Shown piece by piece: positions 42,184-51,436 of a DNA stretch of 64,000 bases. The position numbers and the translations under genes are program-made. The DNA is from JB111 sp049856175. GTDB taxonomy: Bacteria; Actinomycetota; Actinomycetes; Actinomycetales; Actinomycetaceae. The notes beneath the pieces are model-generated. The model made no database searches. It had not been told where the DNA came from and worked only from the letters and a program-made list of their open reading frames with translations. The first letter of the stretch is position 1. Each line of letters opens with the position of its first letter. The DNA lies in the NCBI RefSeq assembly GCF_049856175.1, contig NZ_JBNDNA010000005.1, positions 1 through 64,000 on the forward strand, written 5' to 3'.

Positions 42184-43266
42184 CTACACGAAGTGGTCCC
42201 AGCCGCCGATCCCGCCCACGGGCCCGGAGTCGAGGAGCACGGACGCGCCGAGGCCGTCCACGGTCGGCGTCGGCGCCTCGATCCCGCTCACGTCGTCGAG
42301 CGCGCGCACCCGCCCGATGGCCCGAAAGCCCTCGGGCAGGGGCGCGCCGGCCGGGAAGGTGGCGAGCAGCCCGTGGTCCTCGCCGCCGCGCAGCACCCAC
42401 TCCATGGGGTCGTTGCCCAGCTCGGCCGCCACGGGGCCGAGCGCGTCGAGGTCCGCCTCGCCGGCCGCACGGGAGTCGACGTCGACGACGACGCCGGAGG
42501 CCCGGGCGATCCGGCCGGCGTCCCGCAGCAGGCCGTCGGAGACGTCGATCATGGCGGTGGCGCCGGCCTCACGGGCCACGGGACCGAGGGCGATCGGCGG
42601 ATCGGGGCTGAGGAAGGCCGCCACGAGCGCGTCGGTACCGTCGCCACCGGTCCGACCGGCGGACAGCAGCGCGTAGCCGGCGGCGGCCCGGCCGAGGACG
42701 CCGGCGTGCGCGAGGACGTCGCCGGGTCGGGCGCCGCTGCGCAGCACGGGCTCGCCGCCGCGCAGGTCGCCGTGCACCGCCACCGAGATCACGAGCCGCT
42801 CGGAGGCGGTGAGGTCCCCGCCGACGACGCCGACGCCGATCGGTCCGCAGGCCAGGGCCAGCCCGCGCGCGAGGTCGCGCACCCGGGCCAGCGGCGTGTC
42901 CCCCGGCAGCCCCAGCGAGACCACGAGGGCGAGCGGGTCGGCGCCCATGGCCGCGACGTCGGCGAGGTTCTGCGCGGCGGCCCGCCGCCCGACGTCGATG
43001 CCCGTGCCCCAGTCGGTGCGGAAGTGGTGGCCCTCGAGGAGCATGTCGGCGCTGACCACGAGCCGGGGGTCGCTGGAGGCGACGACGGCGCAGTCGTCGC
43101 CCGGGCCGACGAGCGTGCGGTCCCCGACCGGGAGCTCGGGGAGCAGGACGGCGAGCACCCCGTCCTCCCCGACGTCGCGCACGGTGGTGGCGTGCCCGCC
43201 CGGGTCGTCGGCGCTGGTGGCGTCGGTGTCGACGTGTGGCCCGGGGCTCGCGGGATCGGTGGTCAC
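42184..43266 (-). CDS. thiL: Thiamine-monophosphate kinase
   Basis: 360 residues. The N-terminal GDDCAVV metal site, VSADMLLEGHHFRTDW, the NLADVAAMGADPLALVVSLG block and GGDLTASERLVISV are family features. It makes thiamine diphosphate from the monophosphate. The GTG follows TAGCGT at six bases. It is divergent from the DUF3515 gene with only 38 bases between the starts. Confidence 0.95.
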   Translation of the reverse strand: MTTDPASPGPHVDTDATSADDPGGHATTVRDVGEDGVLAVLLPELPVGDRTLVGPGDDCAVVASSDPRLVVSADMLLEGHHFRTDWGTGIDVGRRAAAQNLADVAAMGADPLALVVSLGLPGDTPLARVRDLARGLALACGPIGVGVVGGDLTASERLVISVAVHGDLRGGEPVLRSGARPGDVLAHAGVLGRAAAGYALLSAGRTGGDGTDALVAAFLSPDPPIALGPVAREAGATAMIDVSDGLLRDAGRIARASGVVVDVDSRAAGEADLDALGPVAAELGNDPMEWVLRGGEDHGLLATFPAGAPLPEGFRAIGRVRALDDVSGIEAPTPTVDGLGASVLLDSGPVGGIGGWDHFV

Positions 43267-43272
43267 CCGGCC

Positions 43273-43278
43273 ACGCTA
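43273..43278 (-). promoter_or_regulatory. -10 box TAGCGT, leaderless promoter of thiL
   Basis: It ends six bases before the GTG. Confidence 0.55.
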
Positions 43279-43292
43279 CCCAGGGCGGGACG

Positions 43293-43298
43293 TACCCT
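43293..43298 (+). promoter_or_regulatory. -10 box TACCCT, leaderless promoter of the DUF3515 gene
   Basis: It ends six bases before the ATG. It faces the thiL -10 box within 26 bases, so the two promoters must overlap. Confidence 0.55.
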
Positions 43299-43304
43299 TC
43301 GGGC

Positions 43305-43916
43305 ATGCCTCGCTGTCGCCCGCTCGCCCTGACGGCCACCGCGACCGCACTTCTCCTCGGCGCGTGCGGCACGCCCGTCTCCCTGGAGCCGGCGCCGTCG
43401 GCCGCCGCACCGGACTGCGGCGACGTCCTCCAGGCCACCCCCGACGTGCTGGCCGACGGCGAGCGCCGGTCCACCGACTCCCAGGCCTCCACGGCGTGGG
43501 GGGAGCCCGCGATCACGCTGCGCTGCGGGGTAGAACCACCGCCGCCGACCACGGCCGAGTGCCTGTCGATCGAACTGCCGGACGGCCGGGTGCACGACTG
43601 GATCCACACCGACGCCGGGGCGGTCCTCGAGGACGGTGCGCCGGAGGGCGTGGAGTCGAGCTGGGTGTCCTACGGTCGCCGGCCCGCGATCGAGGTGGTG
43701 GTTCCGGCGGAGCTGTCCGACCAGGCCTCCGCGGTCCTCGTCGACCTCGACGGCGCGGTCGAGGCCACGGAGCACGTGGCGAGCTGCGTGGGCGCGGCCG
43801 AGGTCGAGTCCGCCGAGGCGGGCTCCGCGGGTGCCCGGTCCGGCGAGACGGGCACCGGCGACACGGCCACCGACGACGCGGGCATCGACGAGACGGGCAC
43901 CGACGACGGCCGGTGA
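43305..43916 (+). CDS. DUF3515 family lipoprotein
   Basis: 203 residues. The signal peptide MPRCRPLALTATATALLLGAC ends in a lipobox with Cys21. The body has the DUF3515 pattern: an early PDCGDVLQATP, WGEPAITLRCGVEPP, and a late VSYGRRPAIEVVVPAE. The last 40 residues are a Gly/Thr/Asp tail. It is anchored outside the membrane; function unknown. The gene commonly sits between thiL and ddl in actinobacteria, as here. Confidence 0.88.
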   Translation: MPRCRPLALTATATALLLGACGTPVSLEPAPSAAAPDCGDVLQATPDVLADGERRSTDSQASTAWGEPAITLRCGVEPPPPTTAECLSIELPDGRVHDWIHTDAGAVLEDGAPEGVESSWVSYGRRPAIEVVVPAELSDQASAVLVDLDGAVEATEHVASCVGAAEVESAEAGSAGARSGETGTGDTATDDAGIDETGTDDGR

Positions 43917-43943
43917 CCCGCCCGCGCGCGCCGCGCGCACGTG

Positions 43944-45122
43944 TCAGCGCAGACCGACGGGCCGCTCGAGCGCGAGAGCGATGAGCTCGTCGAGGAGCTC
44001 CGCGTAGGGCAGGCCCGTGGCCTCCCACACGACCGGGAACATGGAGAACGGCGTGAAGCCCGGCATCGTGTTGATCTCGTTGACGACGATCGTCTCGCCG
44101 TCGACGAAGAAGTCCACGCGGGCGAGCCCCTCGCAGCCGAGCGCCTCGAAGGCCCGGACCGCGAGCTCACGGACGCGGTCGGCCACGGTGCCCGGCAGGT
44201 CGGCGGGGACCGACATCTCCAGGCCGTCCGTGTCGACGTACTTCGCGTCGTAGTCGTAGAAGCCCGCGGGCGCCTCGGACAGGACGATCTCGCCGAGCAG
44301 GGAGGGCCGGGGCGCGTCGGTGCCGTGCCCGCCGAGGACGCCGCACTCGATCTCGCGCCCCGGGACGCCGGCCTCGACGACGACCTTCGGGTCGTGCCGC
44401 CGGGCCTCGGCCATCGCGGCGTCGAGGTCCGCGAGGTTCTCGACCTTGCTGATGCCGATCGAGGAGCCGGCGCGGGCCGGCTTGACGAAGAGCGGGAGCC
44501 CGAGGTCCGCGATCTCCGCGCGGACCGCCTCCTGCTCGGTCTCCCACCGACGCGCAGGCACCGACACGTACGGGCCGACCGGGAGTCCGCTCGCAGCCAG
44601 CATGGCCTTCATCGCGTCCTTGTCCATCCCTGCCGCCGAGGCGAGGACCCCGGAGCCGACGTAGGGCAGGTCCGCCATCTCGAGCAGCCCCTGGAGGGTC
44701 CCGTCCTCGCCGAACGGACCGTGCAGGAGAGGCAGGACGACGTCGACGCCACCGAGCGCGCGCAGGCCGTCCACCGCCACGGGGGCGTCGTCACCACCCG
44801 GCACGCCTCCCTGCGCGGCGGCGACCGCGTCCGGCTGGTCGGCGACGACGAGCTCACGACCGCCGTCGAGCCGGAGCAGGACGTCCGCGCCCTCGGTCAC
44901 AGCCCCGTGCGCGGCGAGCTCGAGCGCCGCCGGGTCCGCCGGTCCCAGCACCCAGCGGCCCTCGCGGGTGATACCGACGGGCACGATCTCGTAACGATCC
45001 GGGTCGAGCGCACGCATCACACCGGCGGCCGTCGCGCAGCTGATCTCGTGCTCGCCGCTGCGCCCGCCGAACACCAGCGCGACGCGGATCCTGCGGTCTG
45101 TGGCCCGGCTCTCGATAGTCAT
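43944..45122 (-). CDS. ddl: D-alanine--D-alanine ligase
   Basis: 392 residues, ATP-grasp fold. The N-terminal VALVFGGRSGEHEIS, HGPFGEDGTLQGLLE, the KPARAGSSIGISKV loop and the C-terminal VNEINTMPGFTPFSMFP are all intact. It makes D-Ala-D-Ala for peptidoglycan. The final-loop Tyr/Phe residues look like a standard ligase, not a D-Ala-D-Lac type, though this was not tested. The ATG follows TAGGCT at seven bases. Confidence 0.97.
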   Translation of the reverse strand: MTIESRATDRRIRVALVFGGRSGEHEISCATAAGVMRALDPDRYEIVPVGITREGRWVLGPADPAALELAAHGAVTEGADVLLRLDGGRELVVADQPDAVAAAQGGVPGGDDAPVAVDGLRALGGVDVVLPLLHGPFGEDGTLQGLLEMADLPYVGSGVLASAAGMDKDAMKAMLAASGLPVGPYVSVPARRWETEQEAVRAEIADLGLPLFVKPARAGSSIGISKVENLADLDAAMAEARRHDPKVVVEAGVPGREIECGVLGGHGTDAPRPSLLGEIVLSEAPAGFYDYDAKYVDTDGLEMSVPADLPGTVADRVRELAVRAFEALGCEGLARVDFFVDGETIVVNEINTMPGFTPFSMFPVVWEATGLPYAELLDELIALALERPVGLR

Positions 45123-45129
45123 CGCCCGA

Positions 45130-45135
45130 AGCCTA
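45130..45135 (-). promoter_or_regulatory. -10 box TAGGCT, leaderless promoter of ddl
   Basis: It ends seven bases before the ATG. Confidence 0.55.
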
Positions 45136-45259
45136 ACGGCCGCCCGATCGCGTCTGTCCTGTGACCACGCCGTGACGGACGAGCGCCTGACGTGGGGCAG
45201 GATCGATGCCGACCCGGCGGGCCCCCGACCGCCCCCCTCCCGAGAACGAAGGAGAACAC

Positions 45260-46030
45260 GTGCGCGCACGTCGCGCGGCAGCCGCTGCCGCCACCGCCGC
45301 CCTCCTCGCCACACTCGTCGCCTGCTCGTCCGAGGACGACCAGGGCACGGACGACAGCGCGAACGTCGACACCCCCTCCCAGCAGGCGCCCACGGCCGGC
45401 ACCGACACCACCGAGGAGGCCCCCGGTGGGGCGGACGAGGAGTCCTCGACCACCGACGACGAGGCGGCCACCGGTGGCGACGAACCACCCGAGACGAGCA
45501 CCGGGAACGGTGAGGCGGGGTCCGAGGACGGTGCCCAGGCGCCGGACGAGGGCGCGAGCGACGAGCAGGAGCCCGGCGGCACCGACGCGCAGTGGATCTC
45601 CCCCGGCAGCTCCGACGAGGGCGCCGGCGACCTGGCCGGCGGCCCGCTGCTGGCGGTGGACGTCCGATCCGCCATCCACCCGTACTACGACCGTGTGGTC
45701 GTGGACCTCGAGGGCGAGGGCGGCAACCCCGGCTGGTACGCGGACTACACGGGCGACCCGGTCCAGGACGGCTCCGGCGCGCCGATCGACATCGAGGGCA
45801 ACGCGTTCCTCCACGTGTCGGTCACCGGCTTCCGGTACCCGGAGGAGGGTGAGGAGTTCGTCGACGGCGTGATCCCGGTCACCGGCACCGGTGTGACCGA
45901 GGCGTACGTGTCCTCCCCCTTCGAGGGGCAGATCCAGGTGGTGCTCGGCGTGGACTCGGCCCGCCCGTACCGCGTGTTCGTCCTGCCGGACCCGCTGCGA
46001 CTGGTCATCGACATCGAGATCGCCGGCTGA
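45260..46030 (+). CDS. AMIN-like domain lipoprotein
   Basis: 256 residues. The signal peptide ends at lipobox LVAC (Cys22), and about 110 residues of acidic, Thr/Gly-rich linker follow. A C-terminal domain of about 125 residues runs from DVRSAIHPYYDRVVVDLEG to DPLRLVIDIEIAG. That domain matches the AMIN-like family seen in actinobacterial lipoproteins, thought to bind cell-wall material. The GTG has a GAAGGAG site. It faces outward and is anchored to the membrane. Confidence 0.82.
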   Translation: MRARRAAAAAATAALLATLVACSSEDDQGTDDSANVDTPSQQAPTAGTDTTEEAPGGADEESSTTDDEAATGGDEPPETSTGNGEAGSEDGAQAPDEGASDEQEPGGTDAQWISPGSSDEGAGDLAGGPLLAVDVRSAIHPYYDRVVVDLEGEGGNPGWYADYTGDPVQDGSGAPIDIEGNAFLHVSVTGFRYPEEGEEFVDGVIPVTGTGVTEAYVSSPFEGQIQVVLGVDSARPYRVFVLPDPLRLVIDIEIAG

Positions 46031-46044
46031 CCACCCCGAACCCC

Positions 46045-46076
46045 ACCGGCCGGACCCGAGGACGGGTCCGGCCGGT
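46045..46076 (+). terminator. Hairpin after the AMIN-like gene
   Basis: A perfect 14-bp stem with loop AGGA, 14 bases after the stop, between convergent genes. Confidence 0.8.
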
Positions 46077-46139
46077 CGGCATGTCGGGGCGTCGCCCCCC
46101 GCTCCGCCGGGACGTCGAGGGCGGGAACGAGCGGTCGCC

Positions 46140-46937
46140 TCAGCGTCCGCGCCGCCGCCGGGGGTGGGGGTCGCCGTCGACGCGGGTGTCCCACAGGCGG
46201 AGCGGCGGCGTCTCGCCGCGCACGACCCCGAGCATCGCGGCGAGCCGGTCCATGATCCGTGCCGTCGCCCCGGCGAGCTCGTCCGCGGTCAGGTCCGCAC
46301 CCGGCGTCGCCCCCGGTGTGGGCCCCGCACCCGGTGCCGCCTCCGGGGCCGCAGGAGCGTCGGGCAGGAGGTCCTCGCGGGTCATCGGCCGCCCGACGAC
46401 GACCTCGGCCGTCACCCGGGGCCAGGGCCGGAAGCGCGAGGTGAACGGGGGCAGGACACGCTGGCCGCCCCAGGTGACGACCGGCACGAGGGGGACGCCG
46501 GCCTCCAGCGCCAGTCGGGCAGCCCCGGTGCGTCCGGTCATCGGCCACAGGTCGGGGTCCCGCGTGAAGGACCCCTCGGGGAACACCAGGACGCACCGGC
46601 CGGACCTCAGCGCGGCCCGTGCGTCGTCGAGGGCCCGCGCGGCGTCGGCCGAGTCACGGCGCACCTCCACCTGGCCCGCGGCCCGCAGGATCGCCGCGAG
46701 CACCGGTCGGGCGAACAGCTCGGACTTGGCGAGGATCGCGGGCGGCGCACCGTGCGTGAGGAGGAGGTCGCCCACCAGCACCGGGTCGAGGTTGGAGACG
46801 TGGTTGGCGGCGACGACGAAACCGCCGGATCGCGGGAGGTTCCGGGTGCCGGACCAGCGGCGGCCGACCAGCGTGCGCAGCGGCGGCAGGAGGAGCGCCG
46901 CGATCGCGCCGAGCGCGGGCGGGACGGGTCGGGGCAC
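46140..46937 (-). CDS. 1-acyl-glycerol-3-phosphate acyltransferase family protein
   Basis: 265 residues. The acyltransferase motif HxxxxD is in AANHVSNLDPVLVGD, and the second block reads VLVFPEGSFTRD. It would add an acyl chain to lysophosphatidate or a related lipid at the membrane. The C-terminal 60 residues are Ala/Pro/Gly-rich. The GTG follows TAGCAT at six bases. Confidence 0.9.
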   Translation of the reverse strand: MPRPVPPALGAIAALLLPPLRTLVGRRWSGTRNLPRSGGFVVAANHVSNLDPVLVGDLLLTHGAPPAILAKSELFARPVLAAILRAAGQVEVRRDSADAARALDDARAALRSGRCVLVFPEGSFTRDPDLWPMTGRTGAARLALEAGVPLVPVVTWGGQRVLPPFTSRFRPWPRVTAEVVVGRPMTREDLLPDAPAAPEAAPGAGPTPGATPGADLTADELAGATARIMDRLAAMLGVVRGETPPLRLWDTRVDGDPHPRRRRGR

Positions 46938-46943
46938 CGGGCG

Positions 46944-46949
46944 ATGCTA
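46944..46949 (-). promoter_or_regulatory. -10 box TAGCAT, leaderless promoter of the acyltransferase
   Basis: It ends six bases before the GTG. Confidence 0.5.
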
Positions 46950-46960
46950 CGCGGCGCGGA

Positions 46961-47566
46961 TCAGATCCAGCCGTGCTCGCGGGCGCGGTGCGCCGCCTCG
47001 TGCCGGTTGGCCGCACCGAGCTTGCTGGTCGCCGAGGAGAGGTAGTTGCGCACCGTGCCGGCCGAGAGGTGCGCCCGTTCGGCGATCTCCTCGACGGGCG
47101 CCCCCTGTTCGGCGAGCTCGAGGACGTCGGCCTCCCGGGGCGTGAGCGGTGAGTCGCCCGCGCCGATGGCCTCGGCGGCCAGCTGGGGGTCGACGTAGCG
47201 GCCCCCGCCGTGGACCTGCCGCACGACCTGGCTGAGCACGGTCGAGGACACGGTCTTCGGCAGGAACCCGGCGACGCCGGCGGACAGCGCGCGCTTGAGG
47301 TAGCCGGGCCGTCCGTGGCTGGTGACGATGATCGACCGGCAGCCGGGCACGGCCGCCTGGATCTGTTCGGATGCCGCGATGCCGTCGAGGCCGGGCATCT
47401 GCAGGTCGAGGACGGCGACGTCGGGCTCGTGCTTGCGGGCGGCGTCGAGTGCCTCCGTGCCCGAGGCGGCGACGGCGACCACCTCGAGGTCGTCCTCGAG
47501 GCGCAGCAGCGAGGCCAGGGCGTCCCGGATGAGGGTCTCGTCGTCGGCGAGCAGGAGCCGGATCAT
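46961..47566 (-). CDS. NarL/LuxR-family response regulator
   Basis: 201 residues. The receiver has Asp8/Asp9 and phospho-acceptor Asp54 (VLDLQMPGLDG), and the C-terminal helix-turn-helix is GAPVEEIAERAHLSAGTVRNYLSSATSKLGA. It is encoded last in the run ATPase, permease, kinase, regulator, and overlaps the kinase stop by four bases. It most likely switches on the exporter genes upstream. Confidence 0.93.
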   Translation of the reverse strand: MIRLLLADDETLIRDALASLLRLEDDLEVVAVAASGTEALDAARKHEPDVAVLDLQMPGLDGIAASEQIQAAVPGCRSIIVTSHGRPGYLKRALSAGVAGFLPKTVSSTVLSQVVRQVHGGGRYVDPQLAAEAIGAGDSPLTPREADVLELAEQGAPVEEIAERAHLSAGTVRNYLSSATSKLGAANRHEAAHRAREHGWI

Positions 47567-49023
47567 CGCGCCACCTCCGCGGCGTTCGGGGACGACGGGG
47601 TAGCGGGGGACGACGCCGTCCCCACGGACGAGGACGCTGCAGGCGCGGCCGCCTCGGCGGGGCCGCCCGTCGTCTCCGCAGGCACGGTCGCCTCGGTGGG
47701 CGACGGCGCGCTCCCGGCGGTCGAGGAACCACCTCCGGTGGCATCGGCCGGCACGCGCGCGACGAGGACGAACCGGCGCCCCGAGCGCTCGGTGCGCAGG
47801 GTGCCGCCGATCCGCCCGAGGCGCTCGGCCAGGCCCGCGAGGCCGTTGCCGCGAACGACGGCGGCATCGTCGTCGTCGGAGGCCTCGCCGTTCTCGAGCC
47901 CGGCGTCCTGCGCGCCCGGCGCCGGGGTGGCGCCGTCGTTGACGAGCGTGAGGACCGCGTCGTCCTCCTCACGGACAAGGGTGAGCCCGACCGCGCGGGC
48001 CGAGGAGTGCCGGACGACGTTGGTCACGCCCTCGCGGACCACCCAGGCGAGCACGTCCTGCGCGAGGGGACCCACGCCGTCGGCGTCGCCGGTCATCGTC
48101 GTCACCGCGCCGGTGGAGCGCAGCAGCGAGCGGGCCCCCTCGAGCTCGTCGGTCAGGCTCACCGTGCGGTAGCCGGCGGCGACGGACCGGACCTCGGCGA
48201 GCGCCTCGTGGGCGAGGTCCCGCACGCTCGTCATCTCCTCGGGCGCCTCGCTCCTCCCCCGCCGGGCGAGCTCGGCGGCGAGCTCGGACTTCACGGCGAT
48301 GGCGGACAGGGACCGGCCCACCGTGTCGTGCAGGTCGCGGGAGAACCGCAGGCGCTCCTCGGCGACCGCGAGGCGCCCCTCGACGTGCCGGGCCTGCTCG
48401 AGCCTGCGGACGACCTCGACCATCCAGGCCGACAGCCAGACCGAGGCGCCGAACCCGAGGATCACGAGGCCGTCGGCTACCGCCATGACGAGCAGGTCCC
48501 GCACGCCCATCTCTCTCATGAGCAGGTTGGTGAGGGCGCTGACGATCGCGGCCGGGACCACGGCGATCACGAGCTTCCGGAAGGTCCAGCGCGCGCCGTA
48601 CGCGGCCACCCCCGCGGTGATCGCCACCAGGGCGAGGAACTCCGCGCTGCTGACCCACGAGTCCGAGCTCGGCACGACGAGCGCGGAGACGGCGACCAGG
48701 AGGACGGTCGAGGCGAGCAGGAGGACGAGCGTGGACGGCCTCGGCGTGCCGCGTCCGAGACGGACGGACCAGGACTCCCGCGCCGTGCGGGTGGCCGACC
48801 AGGTCTGCAGGGCGGCCGCCCCCACGACGACGACGACGGTCCAGGTCCGGGTGAGCGGGAGGCGTGCGTCGGAGTCTGCGACGGCGAGGTCCGCGGTGGA
48901 CGCGCCCGCGACCCCCAGGGCGAAGAACGGGACGATCCACAGCAGGACCGCGATCGACCACCACGTGTACGCCTCGAACCGGGCGGCGTCGGTCGAGCTC
49001 CGCCAGCGATCCAGCACCCTCAT
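47563..49023 (-). CDS. DesK-like sensor histidine kinase
   Basis: 486 residues. About five membrane helices (1-190) are followed by a HisKA_3 helix with the phospho-acceptor in RLRFSRDLHDTVGRSLSAIAVK and an ATPase domain with NGLAGLAERLGRIGG. The N box is weak (REGVTNVVRHS). The last 50 residues are Ala/Ser/Thr-rich. It probably senses a membrane or cell-wall signal and phosphorylates the coupled regulator. Confidence 0.92.
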   Translation of the reverse strand: MRVLDRWRSSTDAARFEAYTWWSIAVLLWIVPFFALGVAGASTADLAVADSDARLPLTRTWTVVVVVGAAALQTWSATRTARESWSVRLGRGTPRPSTLVLLLASTVLLVAVSALVVPSSDSWVSSAEFLALVAITAGVAAYGARWTFRKLVIAVVPAAIVSALTNLLMREMGVRDLLVMAVADGLVILGFGASVWLSAWMVEVVRRLEQARHVEGRLAVAEERLRFSRDLHDTVGRSLSAIAVKSELAAELARRGRSEAPEEMTSVRDLAHEALAEVRSVAAGYRTVSLTDELEGARSLLRSTGAVTTMTGDADGVGPLAQDVLAWVVREGVTNVVRHSSARAVGLTLVREEDDAVLTLVNDGATPAPGAQDAGLENGEASDDDDAAVVRGNGLAGLAERLGRIGGTLRTERSGRRFVLVARVPADATGGGSSTAGSAPSPTEATVPAETTGGPAEAAAPAASSSVGTASSPATPSSPNAAEVAR

Positions 49024-49135
49024 CGTCGTCCTTCCTCCCGAGGCGGTCAGTCTTCCAGGCCGGGCCCGCCACCGTCGGCGGCGGGCCCGGCCCGGGGGCC
49101 GGCGTGGTGCCGGCTGCTGCGCGATGCCGGCCGCA

Positions 49136-49180
49136 CCGGGTCAGCGGCGCGGTGCCGGCGGCGCCGGGTCAGCGGCGCGG
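49136..49180 (-). repeat. 17-bp duplication of the ABC permease 3' end
   Basis: CCGGGTCAGCGGCGCGG occurs at 49136-49152 and 49164-49180. The second copy includes the permease stop codon, and the first is 28 bases downstream. Confidence 0.75.
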
Positions 49181-50068
49181 CTCGAACGGCATCCTCCGCG
49201 AGACGACCGCCGCGAGCACCACGGCCCACACGGCGAGGACCGCGACGGGCCGCCCGGCCTCGGCGAAGGTCTGCGCGAGGGACAGGTCCTGGCCGGCGAG
49301 GGTCGTACCGCCGAACCCGATCGACACGAGCTCGGTGACCGGCAGCACCGGGAGGAGCTCGAGGACGGTCTGGGCCCGGTCGGGCAGCACGGACATCGGG
49401 ACGAGGGCACCGGAGATCACGAGACCGACCAGCATCATCGGCATCGTCGTCAGCTGCGCCGACTCGGCGGTGCGGGTGACGATCGTCGTGACGTAGGACA
49501 GCAGGGCGAAGACGACGGCGCCGAGCAGGATCCCGACCACGGCGATCAGCGGGTTCGTCATCGCCGGCATCTCCATCCGCCAGATCACCACGCCGAGGAC
49601 GACGACGACCTGTGCGAGGAAGACCGCGACGTTCGGGACGGCGAGCGCGGTCAGGACCTCCCAGGGGCGTGCCGTGCCGGAGACCTGCCGCTTGAGGGCG
49701 AGGGACTCGCGCCGGGCGACCGCCGCCGTCGTGAGGTTGTAGTAGATCGCCATGACGATGCCGAACACGACGAGCATCCCCAGCACGCGCACAGACATCG
49801 CGGGGCCCGCGGTCCCGGCGATGTCCTCCCAGATCGGGAGCGTCGTCATCAGCAGGACCATCGCCGGCGCCATGAGGACGGCGTAGAACGCGGCCACGGA
49901 GTTGCGGCCGAGGACCTTGAGCTCGGCGGCCGCGAGGGAGGCGATCCGGCCGAGCGGCCCGCTGCGCCGCGGGGTGGCGGGCGGCAGCTCGCGCCGCTGG
50001 GTCGAGCCGGCCGCCGGGGGCCGGCCTGCCACGTCGGGGGCGGTCGTGGTGGTCTGCTGCGTGGTCAT
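49169..50068 (-). CDS. ABC-2 type transporter permease
   Basis: 299 residues with six membrane helices, starting after a Thr/Pro/Ala N-terminal segment. Blocks such as FYAVLMAPAMVLLMTTLPIWE and LVGLVISGALVPMSVLPDRAQ are typical of ABC-2 exporters. The ATPase precedes it by 47 bases. It is most likely a drug, lipid or peptide exporter. Confidence 0.9.
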   Translation of the reverse strand: MTTQQTTTTAPDVAGRPPAAGSTQRRELPPATPRRSGPLGRIASLAAAELKVLGRNSVAAFYAVLMAPAMVLLMTTLPIWEDIAGTAGPAMSVRVLGMLVVFGIVMAIYYNLTTAAVARRESLALKRQVSGTARPWEVLTALAVPNVAVFLAQVVVVLGVVIWRMEMPAMTNPLIAVVGILLGAVVFALLSYVTTIVTRTAESAQLTTMPMMLVGLVISGALVPMSVLPDRAQTVLELLPVLPVTELVSIGFGGTTLAGQDLSLAQTFAEAGRPVAVLAVWAVVLAAVVSRRMPFEPRR

Positions 50069-50115
50069 GGGGTGCTCCTCAGCGATGTGGTGACGGTCGG
50101 TGGTGGGCCGCCCGC

Positions 50116-51105
50116 TCACGCGGCGGCCGCCTGGTCGAGCTCGGAGCCGGCGATCGCGAGGAAGACCTGCTCGAGCGACGCGTGCCGGGCGTCGAGGTTG
50201 TCGATCCGGACCCCGGCCTGCGCCGCCGCGGTCAGCAGCGCGGTGAGCGTGGCCTGGAGGTCGTGCGTCTCGAGGACGGTGCGTCCGGCCGCGGTGCTCG
50301 GCCGGGCCAGCAGGTGCGGCAGGCCCGCCACCGGCAGGTCCTCGGTCCCCGCCGTGGTGAAGGAGATCCGCTCCGGCTCGTCGGCGACGATCTGCGCGAG
50401 CGTGCCCTCGCGCACGATCTCGCCGCCGTGCATGATGGCGATCCGGTCGGCGAGCGACTCGGCCTCCTCGAGGTAGTGGGTGGTGAGGACCACGGTCGTC
50501 CCGCTCGCCAGCCGGGCGCGCACGATGTCCCACAGGACCGCGCGAGACTGCGGGTCGAGGCCGGCGGTGGGCTCGTCGAGGAACAGCAGCTCCGGGTCAC
50601 CCATGAGGGCGAGCGCGAGGTCGAGCCGGCGGCGCTCGCCGCCGGACAGGGACGGGACGCGCACGTCGGCGCGGTGGTCGAGCTCGACCATCGACAGGGC
50701 GGCCTCCGGCCCGATGGAGCTCGGCAGCGTGCCGTGCCAGGAGCGCGCGGTGTCGGCCACCGTGAGCTCGGAGACGAACCCGCCCTCCTGGAGGAGGACA
50801 CCCGTGCGGGGACGGATGCGCGCGCGGTCCGCGACGGGGTCGCCGTCGAGCACGCGGACGGTGCCGGCGCTGGCCCGACCGAGGCCCTCGAGGACCTCGA
50901 GCGTGGAGGTCTTGCCGGCGCCGTTGGTGCCGAGCAGGGCGAAGAGCTCGCCGCGGTGGACGGTGAGGTCGATGCCGCGCACCGCCTCGAAGCGCTCGGA
51001 ACGGCTGCCGTAGGAACGGCGCAGGCCGACCGCCTCGATGACGGCGTCGGTCGCGGGCGCGGCGGAGTGACGGTCGGGTGCGGTGGAGGAGGTCGTCGGT
51101 GTCAT
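50116..51105 (-). CDS. ABC transporter ATP-binding protein (exporter type)
   Basis: 329 residues. Walker A is LGTNGAGKTSTLE, the signature is LSGGERRRLDLALALM, and Walker B is LLFLDEPTAGLDP. The C-terminal 100 residues form the regulatory extension common in DrrA/CcmA-type exporters. It is the first gene of the ATPase-permease-kinase-regulator operon. Confidence 0.92.
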   Translation of the reverse strand: MTPTTSSTAPDRHSAAPATDAVIEAVGLRRSYGSRSERFEAVRGIDLTVHRGELFALLGTNGAGKTSTLEVLEGLGRASAGTVRVLDGDPVADRARIRPRTGVLLQEGGFVSELTVADTARSWHGTLPSSIGPEAALSMVELDHRADVRVPSLSGGERRRLDLALALMGDPELLFLDEPTAGLDPQSRAVLWDIVRARLASGTTVVLTTHYLEEAESLADRIAIMHGGEIVREGTLAQIVADEPERISFTTAGTEDLPVAGLPHLLARPSTAAGRTVLETHDLQATLTALLTAAAQAGVRIDNLDARHASLEQVFLAIAGSELDQAAAA

Positions 51106-51436
51106 GGCATCAACGATGCCGCCCGATCAGCGCCCCCTCACGTGCGTACGCGCACCGGTTCACCTGCTGCCGTCACGGCCGGGGCATGAGGTTTGTCATC
51201 GCCGTCGGACGTGCGGTTCGCGGCCGGGCGTGCGGTTCGCGGCCGGGCGTGCGGTTCGCCGTCGGACGCGACCGACGCCGGTGCGCGAAGGTGCGCACCG
51301 GCGTCGGGCAGGATCTGGCCACCACCGAGGTCGTGCCTGGAGCGTCGAGGTGGTGCGTCGGAAGCACGACCTCGCCACGTGAGGCACGACCTCGCCGGAG
51401 GTGGGTACCGGGCGCGCGGGCTCCCCGGCCGCGTCG
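51106..51436. other. Repeat-rich gap between the ABC exporter and murA
   Basis: 331 bases with no credible gene. It holds three 19-bp units at 51211-51267 and, nearer murA, two GGCGAGGTCGTGC copies in the murA sense plus an inverted copy further out. The latter look like a murA 3' region. Short reading frames here are in low-complexity repeats. Confidence 0.6.
51211..51267 (+). repeat. Three 19-bp tandem repeats, core GTGCGGTTCG
   Basis: Units start at 51211, 51230 and 51249. The first two are identical and the third differs at its end. A GCCGTCGGAC flank precedes the array and ends the last unit. The same core is in the array at 59288-59353. Confidence 0.85.
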
